NCBI GenBank assembly: GCA_964036665.1
Contig: OZ038531.1
Span: forward strand, 12,586,168-12,650,167
Direction of reading: 5' to 3'
DNA: 64,000 bases
Origin: Gordius sp. MW1
Taxonomy: Eukaryota; Nematomorpha; Gordioida; Gordea; Gordiidae
Within the stretch, counting starts at the first letter, position 1; the number at the start of each line of letters is the position of its first letter. Below are positions 1 through 10,100 of the stretch, piece by piece. The position numbers were made by a program, and so were the translations under genes. The notes beneath the pieces are model-generated. The model was given only the letters and a program-made list of their open reading frames with translations, had not been told where the DNA came from and did not search any database.

Positions 1-3000
1 GAATTCCGAAAAAAAAAATTTTTTTGATCAGTCATCAGAAATTATTAACTTTAAATCACGATCGCATGAGCTTGTTTCACAAAACTGGAGACACGCTTAA
101 AAAGCCATATTGAAACAATCTAAACGAAACACGTAAATTTTAATTTTTCTCAATCTAAAACTACCCCCCGTGCAAAAATTCTTATCGAGATTCTAACAAG
201 GACACAAGGCTAAGACTATTTACTAACTTTCAAAGATTTTTTCAGCCCCCTTTCAAAAGAATATGAAAAAAAATATTTTTTTCGACCTCAAAATTTTTTC
301 AATTTTTTTGTTCAACCTTAAACCTATCATGAAAGTTTTCGATATCAGAGGTGAATTCCGAAAAAAAAAATTTTTTTGATCAGTCATCAGAAATTTTTAA
401 CTTTAAATCACGATCGCATGAGCTTGTTTCACAAAAACCTGAGACACGCTTAAAAGGCGATATTGAAACAATCTAAACGCAACACTTAAATTTTCATTTT
501 TCGCAATCTAAAACTTCCCCCCTGCAAAAATTCTTATCGAGATTCTAACAAGGACATAATGCTAAGAATATTTACTAACTTTCAAAGATTTTTTCAGCCC
601 CCTTTCAAAAGAATATGAAAAAAAATATTTTTTTCGACCTCAAAATTTTTTCAATTTTTTTGTTCAACCATAACCCCTCATGAAAGTTTTCGATATCAGA
701 GGTGAATTTCAAAAAAAAAAATTTTGATCAGTCATCAAAAATTATTAACTTTAAATCACGCTCGCATGAACTTGTTTCACAAAAACTGGAGACACGCTTA
801 AAAAGCGATATTGAAACAATCTAAACGAAACACTTAAATTTTCATTTTTCGCAATCTAAAACTTTCCCCCTGCAAAAATTCTTATCGAGATTCTAACAAG
901 GACATAATGCTAAGAATATTTACTAACTTTCAAAGATTTTTTCAGCCCCCTTTTGAATGAATATGAAAAAAAAATATTTTTTTCGACCTCAAAATTTTTT
1001 CAATTTTTTTGTTCAACCATAAACTCCTCATGAAAGTTTTCGATATCAGAGTAAATTTCGAAAAAAAATTTTTTGATCAGTCATCAAAAATTATTAACTT
1101 TAAATCACGATCGCATAGAGCTTGTTTCACAAAAACTGGAGACACGCTTAAAAAGCGATATTGAAACAATCTAAACGAAACACTTAAATTTTCATTTTTC
1201 GCAATCTAAAACTTTCCCCCTGCAAAAATTCTTATCGAGATTCTAACAAGGACATAATGCTAAGAATATTTACTAACTTTCAAAGATTTTTTCGGCCCCC
1301 TCTTGAATGAATATGAAAAAAAAAGAATTTTTTTTGACCTCAAAATTTTTTCAATTTTTTTGTTCAACCATAAACCTATCATGAAAGTTTTCGATATCAG
1401 AGGTGAATTTCAAAAAAAAAAATTTTGATCAGTCATCAAAAATTATTAACTTTAAATCACGATCGCATGAACTTGTTTCACAAAAACTGGAGACACGCTT
1501 AAAAAGCGATCTTGAAACAATCTAAACGCAACACATAAATTTTAATTTCTCTCAATCTAAAACTTCACCCGTGCAAAAATTCTTATCGAGATTCTAACAA
1601 GGACATAATGCTAATAATATTTACTAACTTTCAAAGATTTTTTCAGCCCCCTTTTAAATGAATATGAAAAAAAAAAATTTTTTTCGACCTCAAAATTTTT
1701 TCAATTTTTTTGTTCAACCATAAACCCCTCATGAAAGTTTTCGATATCAGAGGTGAATTCCGAAAAAAAAAATTTTTTTGATCAGTCATCAGAAATTTTT
1801 AACTTAAAATCACGATCGCATGAGCTTGTTTCACAAAAACCTGAGACACGCTTAAAAGGCGATATTGAAACAATCTAAACGCAACACTTAAATTTTCCTT
1901 TTTCGCAATCTAAAACTTCCCCCCTGCAAAAATTCTTATCGAGATTCTAACAAGGACATAATGCTAAGAATATTTACTAACTTTCAAAGATTTTTTCAGC
2001 CCCCTTTTGAATGAATATGAAAAAAAAATATTTTTTTCGACCTCAAAATTTTTCAATTTTTTTGTTCAACCATAAACCCCTCATGAAAGTTTTCGATATC
2101 AGAGGTGAATTCCGAAAAAAAAAATTTTTTTTGATCAGTCATCAGAAATTTTTAACTTTAAATTACGATCGCATGAGCTTGTTTCACAAAAACTGGAGAC
2201 ACGCTTAAAAAGCGATATTGAAACAATCTAAACGCAACACTTAAATTTTAATTTTTCGCAATCTAAAACTTCCCCCCTGCAAAAATTCTTATCGAGATTC
2301 TAACAAGGACATAATGCTAAGAATATTTACTAACTTTCAAAGATTTTTTCAGCCTCCTTTTGAATGCATATGAAAAAAAATATTTTTTTCGACCTCAAAA
2401 TTTTTTCAATTTTTTTTTATTCAACCATAAACCCCTCATGAAAGTTTTCGATATCAGAGGTGAATTTCATTTTAATCAGTTATCAAAAATTATTAACTTT
2501 AAATCACGCTCGCATGAACTTGTTTCACAAAAACTGGAGACACGCTTAAAAATCGATATTGAAACAATCTAAACGCAACACATAAATTTTAATTTCTCTC
2601 AATCTAAAACTTCCCCCCTGCAAAAATTCTTATCGAGATTCTAACAAGGACATAATGCTAAGAATATTTACTAACTTTCAAAGATTTTTTCAGCCCCCTT
2701 TTGAATGAATATGAAAAAAAATATTTTTTTAGACCTCAAAATTTTTTCAATTTTTTTGTTCAACCATAAACTCCTCATGAAAGTTTTCGATATCAGAGTA
2801 AATTTCGAAAAAAGTTTTTTTGATCAGTCATCAAAAATTAAAATCACGATCGCATAGAGCTTGTTTCACAAAAACTGGATACACGCTTAAAAAGCGATAT
2901 TGAAACAGTCTAAACGAAACACTAAAATTCTAATTTCTCTCAATCTAAAACTTCACCCGTGCAAAAATTCTTATCGAGATTTTAACAAGGACATAATGCT

Positions 3001-4477
3001 AAGACTATTTACTAACTTTCAAAGATTTTTTCAGCCCCCTTTCAAAAGAATATGAAAAAAAATATTTTTTTCGACATCAAAATTTTTTCAATTTTTTTGT
3101 TCAACCATAAAGCCCTTTGAGGTGAATTCCGAAAAAAAAAATTTTTTTGATCAGTCATCAGAAATTTTTAACTTTAAATCACGATCGCATGAGCTTGTTT
3201 CACAAAACTGGAGACACGCTTAAAAAGCGATATTGAAACAATCTAAACGCAACACGTAAATTTTATTTCTCTCAATCTAAAACTACCCCCCGTGCAAAAA
3301 TTCCTATCGAGATTCTAACAAGGACATAATGCTAAGAATATTTACTAACTTTCAAAGATTTTTTCAGCCCCTTTTTGAATGAATATGAAAAAAAATATTT
3401 TTTTCGACCTCAAAGTTTTTTCAATTATTTTGTTCAACCATAAACCTCATGAAAGTTTTCGATATCAGAGGTTAATTTCAAGAAAAAAATTTTTGATCAG
3501 TCATCAAAAATTATTAACTTTAAATCAGGATCGCATAGAGCTTGTTTCACAAAAACTGGATACACGCTTAAAAAGCGCTATTGAAACAATCTAAACGAAA
3601 CACTTAAATTTTAATTTCTCTCAATCTAAAACTTAACCCGTGCAAAAATTCTAATCGAGATTCTAACAAGGACACAAGGCTAAGACTATTTACTAACTTT
3701 CAAAGATTTTTTCAGCCCCCTTTCAAAAGAATATGAAAAAAAATATTTTTTTCGACATCAAAATTTTTTCAATTTTTTTGTTCAACCATAAACCCCTCAT
3801 GAAAGTTTTCTATATCAGAGGTGAATTCCGAAAAAAAATCTTTTTTTGATCAATCATCAGAAATTTTTAACTATAAATCACTATCGCATGAGCTTGTTTC
3901 ACAAAAACTGGAGACACGCTTAAAAAGCGATATTGAAACAATCTAAACGCAACACTTAAATTCTAATTTCTCTCAATCTAAAACTTCACCCGTGCATTCT
4001 TTATTGAGATTCTAACAAGGACATAATGCTAAGAATATTTACTAACTTTCAAAGATTTTTTCAACCCCCTTTTGAATGAATATGAAAAAAAATATTTTTT
4101 TCGACCTCAAATTTTTTCAATTTTTTTGTTCAACCATCATGAAAGTTTTCGATATCAGAGGTGAATTCCAAAAAAAAAAAATTTTTTTGATCAGTCATCA
4201 GAAATTATTAACTTTAAATCACGATCGCATGAGCTTGTTTCACAAAACTGGAGACACGCTTAAAAAGCCATATTGAAACAATCTAAACGAAACACGTAAA
4301 TTTTAATTTCTCTCAATCTAAAACTACCCCCCGTGCAAAAATTCTTATCGAGATTCTAACAAGGACACAAGGCTAAGACTATTTACTAACTTTCAAAGAT
4401 TTTTTCAGCCCCCTTTCAAAAGAATATGAAAAAAAATATTTTTTTCGACCTCAAAATTTTTTCAATTTTTTTGTTCA
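1..4477 (+). repeat. ~350-bp AT-rich satellite array, + orientation, first segment
   Basis: About 13 head-to-tail monomers. The anchor GAATTCCG or its variants GAATTTC/AAATTTC recurs at 1, 353, 704 and 1053, giving spacings of 352, 351 and 349 bp. A typical monomer runs from GAATTC through an A-tract/T-tract, TGATCAGTCATCA, CGATCGCATGAGC, CGCTTAAAAAGCG, a C-rich patch, ATCGAGATTCTAAC and CAGCCCCC, to CATGAAAGTTTTCGATATC. The unit starting at 4163 closely matches the unit at 1, which suggests a higher-order repeat of about 4.16 kb. A small deletion of about 18 bp near 3115 removes the usual CATGAAAGTTTTCGATATC stretch of one monomer. No gene is seen. The array continues left of the window. Confidence 0.95.
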
Positions 4478-4560
4478 CCACCACCAATACATATTCAGAC
4501 ATTCCTCATTCTCCTGTTAACAGGATTCTAAAAAACATCCCTAAAGGTGCCAGACATTAA
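4478..4560 (+). pseudogene. In-frame N-terminal remnant of the RT ORF ending in a premature stop
   Basis: In the frame of the downstream RT ORF this stretch reads through PVNRILKNIPKGARH and then TAA at 4558-4560, after which the same frame is open for 844 codons. The IPKGAR-like stretch looks like family sequence N-terminal to the RT domain, from memory of related elements. That suggests the stop is a point mutation, for instance from CAA, rather than a natural start region. The 5' edge at 4478 abuts satellite directly, so everything upstream is lost. Confidence 0.7.
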
Positions 4561-7095
4561 GTTCTAATTGCCCTTACTGATGCCATCTCAAACCTCTCTA
4601 AGGACCCAAGCAGCACCCTCCATTGGGCCAACCTTTTTCAATTTACTTCCCGTGTCCTTTCAATACCACCATCAAATTACAAAGGTACCCTCTCGAATTG
4701 GGTTAAACAAAACTCAGCAAAATGGGACGTTTCATCACCCCCCATTATCTACGAGCCACACATCCATAAGATTACATCAGTTCAACAAAGAGCCAAACGG
4801 GTTTCCTCAAAACTCAACCACTTTGACATACAGGGTGCCCTTCGCCTGGCCAATTCAGACTGCAAAATTTCCCCAGACACTCAAGAAACCTTCGAATCTT
4901 TACAAACTAAACACCCTGAAAGAAATGGCTCCCAATTTCCCCCTACAATCAACTCCCCCTTCAAGGACTTCACATCGCCCGAAATTCTCGAGGCTATCGG
5001 TTCTTTTAAAAAATCCTCAGTAGGTTCTGGTTTAGACGGCTTCCGTGCTTCACATTTAATAGAATTAACAAGACCTCACATTGACAGGTCTGGCCACTTC
5101 ACATCCACCCTAGCAACCTTCCTTAACCAGGTTATTAAAGGCTTAGTACCTGACGCGATCTCTCCCTATTTTTTTGGGGCCACCTTAATATCTCTTACCA
5201 AACCTGATGGTGGCCTTCGTCCAATTGCCATGGGTTCAATTTTTAGACGCATATGCTGCAAACTTATCATTGCACGAGTAAAATCCGACATTGCAGATCA
5301 ATTAGCTCCTATCCAACTAGGTTTCGGAACCAAGGGTGGTTGTGAAATCGCTTCTCACGCTGTTCGCATAGCCCTAGCCCATCCCGACCATTCGATCCTA
5401 GCTAAGATTGACTTCAAAAACGCATTTAACACGATCTACAGGTCACACTTCTTAACCGAGGCTTACAAATCTCTTCCCGAGTACTCCATTTTCCTTAACG
5501 CGTGCTACGCTCCTACTTCCATGCTCAACTTTAATTCCAAAATAATTGCATCGAGTGACGGCATTCAACAAGGAGACCCGCTAGGCCCCCTACTATTCTG
5601 CCTAGGTATAAAGTCCCTGACTGAAGACCTAGCCTCTAAATATAATCTATCACTCAACTTGTGGTACCTAGACGATGGTACCATCAAGGGAAATGCCGAA
5701 GACGTCAAAGAAGCCCTCTCATATCTAGAAGTCGAAGCTTCAAAAATTGGTCTCCATCTAAATCATAGCAAGACCGAGGTTTGCAAAAACAATACTTACC
5801 CTTTAAGCCTAGACCCATACTTTGACGCTTTCAAACATATTCACCCTAACGAACTAACGCACTTAGGATCTCCCGTAGGTGGCTCACACCCTTGTAATAA
5901 GTCATTAACAGAGACAATACAAAAACTAGTAGAAATCAAACCCCTCCTTTCTTACTTGCCAGCCCACCAGGCTTTCTTTTTAATTAAAAACTGCTATTCT
6001 TTACCTAAGATAAATCATATCTTCAGGTCATCCACCTCATTTTTAAATCCTAATGCTCTATCTATATTCGACCAAAAACTCAAAGGTGTAGTCGAGGAAA
6101 TCACAAACCTTTCTTTTACAGGGTCCCAATGGAAACAAGCGTGTCTCCCCACAAAATATGGTGGTTTGGGCCTGAGATCACCCCCTCTAGTAGCTTTGTC
6201 GGCCTTCATCTCGAGCCGACTTTCAGCCAAACCAATCATCGACAAAATAATCGATCAACCAGATCCCTTTACCCAAATCGCTCTCGACATGTGGAGCTCT
6301 TTGTCCGACCCTAACACTCCATTCCCTACCATAAACTCTCAAAAAAGTTGGAACACTCCTCTCTACGATCATGCCCTTAAAACTCTTATATCGGGCGCTT
6401 CGTTGGAGGAGTTACCAGCTTTAAGAAGTTTTGCATCCAGGTCCGGCCACGAGTGGTTGGAGGCCATCCCAAGTCGGACCCATGACCTTCAACTCTCCAA
6501 CAACGAGTTCAGGATCGCAACAGGGCTCCGCCTAGGTTGTGATATAGTTGCCCCCCATCAATGCAACTTATGTGGCTCATCTGTAGATACAAAAGGTCAT
6601 CACGGCCTACATTGCAAATTTAATAAGGCCAGATTTTTACGTCACACATCTGTTAATGCTCTTCTACAGAAGACATTCAACAAGGCTGGCTTTCCCTCCC
6701 AATTGGAGCCTAATGGTCTTTGCCTTAGCGACAAGAAGAGACCCGATGGACAGACCCTCATCCCATGGGCAAAAGGGCTATGCCTAGCATGGGACTACAC
6801 TTGTCCGGATGCCTTTGCACCCTCAAACCATAACAAAGACCCCCTTGTCGATTCTGAAAGAATGAAGTCAGCTAAATACGCAGAACTTAATTCCTCACTC
6901 CTTTTCTGCCCTATAGTGACCACTACCCTTACAACAATAGGGCCTAAAACCCAAGCCCTCCTGAAAGAATTGGGGCGCCGTATAGCTGCCAATACCCTTG
7001 ACAAAAGGGAAACTTTTTTTTTAAAACAGAAAATCGGAATTATAATTTGTCATTTCAACGCGATCGCAATTTTTGAATGTTTACCTCGCATATAA
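4561..7095 (+). CDS. Reverse transcriptase / restriction-like endonuclease ORF (5'-truncated, probably a pseudogene)
   Basis: The open frame runs 844 codons from 4561 to the TAA at 7093. The first internal ATG is at 5230, but RT-family sequence clearly begins upstream, so that ATG is not the true start. The same frame is also open from 4478 to 4557 and is broken only by a TAA at 4558-4560. Visible RT motifs are KPDGGLRPIA (5200-5229), DFKNAFN with the first catalytic Asp (5410-5430), GIQQGDPLGPLLF (5560-5598) and YLDDG with the catalytic Asp pair (5665-5679). A C-x2-C-x8-H-x4-C knuckle lies at 6562-6615. Then come RPDG (6739-6750), a WD 15 residues past the PD (Asp at 6793) and KY (6874-6879), an arrangement like the endonuclease of R2-type elements. 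The protein would reverse-transcribe element RNA at a nicked target. The N-terminus, start codon and any N-terminal DNA-binding fingers are missing, so this copy is probably inactive. Function is inferred from motifs only. Confidence 0.9.
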   Translation, partial: VLIALTDAISNLSKDPSSTLHWANLFQFTSRVLSIPPSNYKGTLSNWVKQNSAKWDVSSPPIIYEPHIHKITSVQQRAKRVSSKLNHFDIQGALRLANSDCKISPDTQETFESLQTKHPERNGSQFPPTINSPFKDFTSPEILEAIGSFKKSSVGSGLDGFRASHLIELTRPHIDRSGHFTSTLATFLNQVIKGLVPDAISPYFFGATLISLTKPDGGLRPIAMGSIFRRICCKLIIARVKSDIADQLAPIQLGFGTKGGCEIASHAVRIALAHPDHSILAKIDFKNAFNTIYRSHFLTEAYKSLPEYSIFLNACYAPTSMLNFNSKIIASSDGIQQGDPLGPLLFCLGIKSLTEDLASKYNLSLNLWYLDDGTIKGNAEDVKEALSYLEVEASKIGLHLNHSKTEVCKNNTYPLSLDPYFDAFKHIHPNELTHLGSPVGGSHPCNKSLTETIQKLVEIKPLLSYLPAHQAFFLIKNCYSLPKINHIFRSSTSFLNPNALSIFDQKLKGVVEEITNLSFTGSQWKQACLPTKYGGLGLRSPPLVALSAFISSRLSAKPIIDKIIDQPDPFTQIALDMWSSLSDPNTPFPTINSQKSWNTPLYDHALKTLISGASLEELPALRSFASRSGHEWLEAIPSRTHDLQLSNNEFRIATGLRLGCDIVAPHQCNLCGSSVDTKGHHGLHCKFNKARFLRHTSVNALLQKTFNKAGFPSQLEPNGLCLSDKKRPDGQTLIPWAKGLCLAWDYTCPDAFAPSNHNKDPLVDSERMKSAKYAELNSSLLFCPIVTTTLTTIGPKTQALLKELGRRIAANTLDKRETFFLKQKIGIIICHFNAIAIFECLPRI

Positions 7096-7121
7096 TTTTT
7101 ATAGTATATATAGTTTCATTT

Positions 7122-7127
7122 AATAAA
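7122..7127 (+). promoter_or_regulatory. Polyadenylation signal AATAAA of the retrotransposon
   Basis: AATAAA lies 27 nt after the ORF stop codon and about 10 nt before the A tail, in a very short AT-rich 3' UTR (7096-7137). The position suits cleavage and polyadenylation of the element transcript, although AATAAA can occur by chance in AT-rich sequence. Confidence 0.6.
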
Positions 7128-7134
7128 AGATATC

Positions 7135-7137
<3 letters not shown>

Positions 7138-7189
<52 letters not shown>
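7138..7189 (+). repeat. Poly(A) tail of the retrotransposon (52 A)
   Basis: An uninterrupted run of 52 A joins directly to satellite sequence at 7190. The lack of substitutions in the run suggests a young insertion. Homopolymer length may also be affected by sequencing error. Confidence 0.92.
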
Positions 7190-7193
<4 letters not shown>

Positions 7194-10100
7194 AAACCTA
7201 TCATGAAAGTTTTCGATATCAGAGGTGAATTCCGAAAAAAAAATTTTTTTGATCAGTCATCAGAAATTTTTAACTTTAAATCACGATCGCATGAGCTTGT
7301 TTCACAAAAACCTGAGACACGCTTAAAAGGCGATATTGAAACAATCTAAACGCAACACTTAAATTTTCATTTTTCGCAATCTAAAACTTCCCCCCTGCAA
7401 AAATTCTTATCGAGATTCTAACAAGGACATAATGCTAAGAATATTTACTAACTTTCAAAGATTTTTTCGGCCCCCTCTTGAATGAATATGAAAAAAAAAT
7501 ATTTTTTTTGACCTCAAAATTTTTTCAATTTTTTTGTTCAACCATAAACCTATCATGAAAGTTTTCGATATCAGAGGTGAATTTCAAAAAAAAAAATTTT
7601 GATCAGTCATCAAAAATTATTAACTTTAAATCACGATCGCATGAACTTGTTTCACAAAAACTGGAGACACGCTTAAAAAGCGATCTTGAAACAATCTAAA
7701 CGCAACACATAAATTTTAATTTCTCTCAATCTAAAACTTCACCCGTGCAAAAATTCTTATCGAGATTCTAACAAGGACATAATGCTAAGAATATTTACTA
7801 ACTTTCAAAGATTTTTTCAGCCCCCTTTTAAATGAATATGAAAAAAAAATATTTTTTTCGACCTCAAAATTTTTTCAATTTTTTTGTTCAACCGTAAACC
7901 CCTCATGAAAGTTTTCGATATCAGAGGTGAATTCCGAAAAAAAAAAATTTTTTGATCAGTCATCAGAAATTTTTAACTTTAAATCACGATCGCATGAGCT
8001 TGTTTCACAAAAACCTGAGACACGCTTAAAAGGCGATATTGAAACAATCTAAACGCAACACTTAAATTTTAATTTTTCGCAATCTAAAACTTCCCCCCTG
8101 CAAAAATTCTTATCGAGATTCTAACAAGGACATAATGCTAAGAATATTTACTAACTTTCAAAGATTTTTTCAGCCTCCTTTTGAATGCATATGAAAAAAA
8201 ATATTTTTTTCGACCTCAAAATTTTTTCAATTTTTTTGTTCAACCATAAACCCCTCATGAAAGTTTTCGATATCAGAGGTGAATTTCAAAAAAAAATTTT
8301 TGATCAGTCATCAAAAATTATTAACTTTAAATCACGCTCGCATGAACTTGTTTCACAAAAACTGGAGACACGCTTAAAAATCGATATTGAAACAATCTAA
8401 ACGCAACACATAAATTTTAATTTCTCTCAATCTAAAACTTCCCCCCTGCAAAAATTCTTATCGAGATTCTAACAAGGACATAATGCTAAGAATATTTACT
8501 AACTTTCAAAGATTTTTTCAGCCCCCTTTTGAATGAATATGAAAAAAAATATTTTGACCTCAAAATTTTTTCAATTTTTTTGTTCAACCATAAACTCCTC
8601 ATGAAAGTTTTCGATATCAGAGTAAATTTCGAAAAAAGTTTTTTTGATCAGTCATCAAAAATTATTAACTTTAAATCACGATCGCATAGAGCTTGTTTCA
8701 CAAAAACTGGATACACGCTTAAAAAGCGATATTGAAACAGTCTAAACGAAACACTAAAATTCTAATTTCTCTCAATCTAAAACTTCACCCGTGCAAAAAT
8801 TCTTATCGAGATTTTAACAAGGACATAATGCTAAGACTATTTACTAACTTTCAAAGATTTTTTCAGCCCCCTTTCAAAAGAATATGAAAAAAAATATTTT
8901 TTTCGACATCAAAATTTTTTCAATTTTTTTGTTCAACCATAAAGCCCTTATGAAAGTTTTCGATATCAGAGGTGAATTCCGAAAAAAAAATTTTTTTTGA
9001 TCAGTCATCAGAAATTTTTAACTTTAAATCACGATCGCATGAGCTTGTTTCACAAAACTGGAGACACGCTTAAAAAGCGATATTGAAACAATCTAAACGC
9101 AACACGTAAATTTTATTTCTCTCAATCTAAAACTACCCCCCGTGCAAAAATTCCTATCGAGATTCTAACAAGGACATAATGCTAAGAATATTTACTAACT
9201 TTCAAAGATTTTTTCAGCCCCTTTTTGAATGAATATGAAAAAAAATATTTTTTTCGACCTCAAAGTTTTTTCAATTATTTTGTTCAACCATAAACCTCAT
9301 GAAAGTTTTCGATATCAGAGGTGAATTTCAAGAAAAAAATTTTTGATCAGTCATCAAAAATTATTAACTTTAAATCAGGATCGCATAGAGCTTGTTTCAC
9401 AAAAACTGGATACACGCTTAAAAAGCGCTATTGAAACAATCTAAACGAAACACTTAAATTTTAATTTCTCTCAATCTAAAACTTAACCCGTGCAAAAATT
9501 CTTATCGAGATTCTAACAAGGACACAAGGCTAAGACTATTTACTAACTTTCAAAGATTTTTTCAGCCCCCTTTCAAAAGAATATGAAAAAAAATATTTTT
9601 TTCAACATCAAAATTTTTTCAATTTTTTTGTTCAACCATAAACCCCTCATGAAAGTTTTCTATATCAGAGGTGAATTCCGAAAAAAAAATTTTTTTTGAT
9701 CAATCATCAGAAATTTTTAACTATAAATCACTATCGCATGAGCTTGTTTCACAAAAACTGGAGACACGCTTAAAAAGCGATATTGAAACAATCTAAACGC
9801 AACACTTAAATTCTAATTTCTCTCAATCTAAAACTTCACCCGTGCATTCTTTATTGAGATTCTAACAAGGACATAATGCTAAGAATATTTACTAACTTTC
9901 AAAGATTTTTTCAACCCCCTTTTGAATGAATATGAAAAAAAAATATTTTTTTCGACCTCAAAATTTTTTCAATTTTTTTGTTCAACCATAAACCTATCAT
10001 GAAAGTTTTCGATATCAGAGGTGAATTTCAAAAAAAAAAATTTTGATCAGTCATCAAAAATTATTAACTTTAAATCACGATCGCATGAACTTGTTTCACA

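Larger units (their letters stand above)
4478..7189 (+). mobile_element. 5'-truncated non-LTR (LINE-type) retrotransposon inserted in a satellite monomer
   Basis: A block of about 2.7 kb with balanced base composition interrupts the AT-rich satellite. It holds one long reverse-transcriptase ORF, a 3' UTR of about 42 nt with an AATAAA signal, and an uninterrupted 52-nt A tail. Its left end cuts into coding sequence, as expected when target-primed reverse transcription stops early. The satellite reads ...TTTTTTTGTTCA before the element and CCTTAAACCTATCATG after the tail. The cognate empty unit near 310-330 reads GTTCAACCTTAAACC, so no target bases beyond 0-3 are clearly duplicated. I see no other copy in the window, so it inserted after the surrounding HOR copies formed. 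It belongs to the class whose single ORF carries RT plus a C-terminal restriction-like endonuclease; the clade is not resolved. Confidence 0.93.

Noticed and set aside
4568-5023. 151-aa ORF at the left end of the retrotransposon
   Set aside because: It is out of frame with the RT ORF. The RT frame across the same bases reads recognisable family sequence such as KPDGGLRPIA and its upstream region, so this one is a shadow.
6015-7004. Short ORFs overlapping the RT ORF on the - strand (6015-6245, 6795-7004) and in another + frame (6129-6314)
   Set aside because: They lie inside the RT coding sequence, show no recognisable motif, and are expected by chance in the denser-GC element.
5230-7095. Retroviral, LTR-retrotransposon or group II intron origin of the RT
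   Set aside because: No LTRs, protease, RNase H/integrase or intron ribozyme structure are seen. The element ends in a poly(A) tail and has a CCHC/RPDG C-terminus, which fits a non-LTR element.
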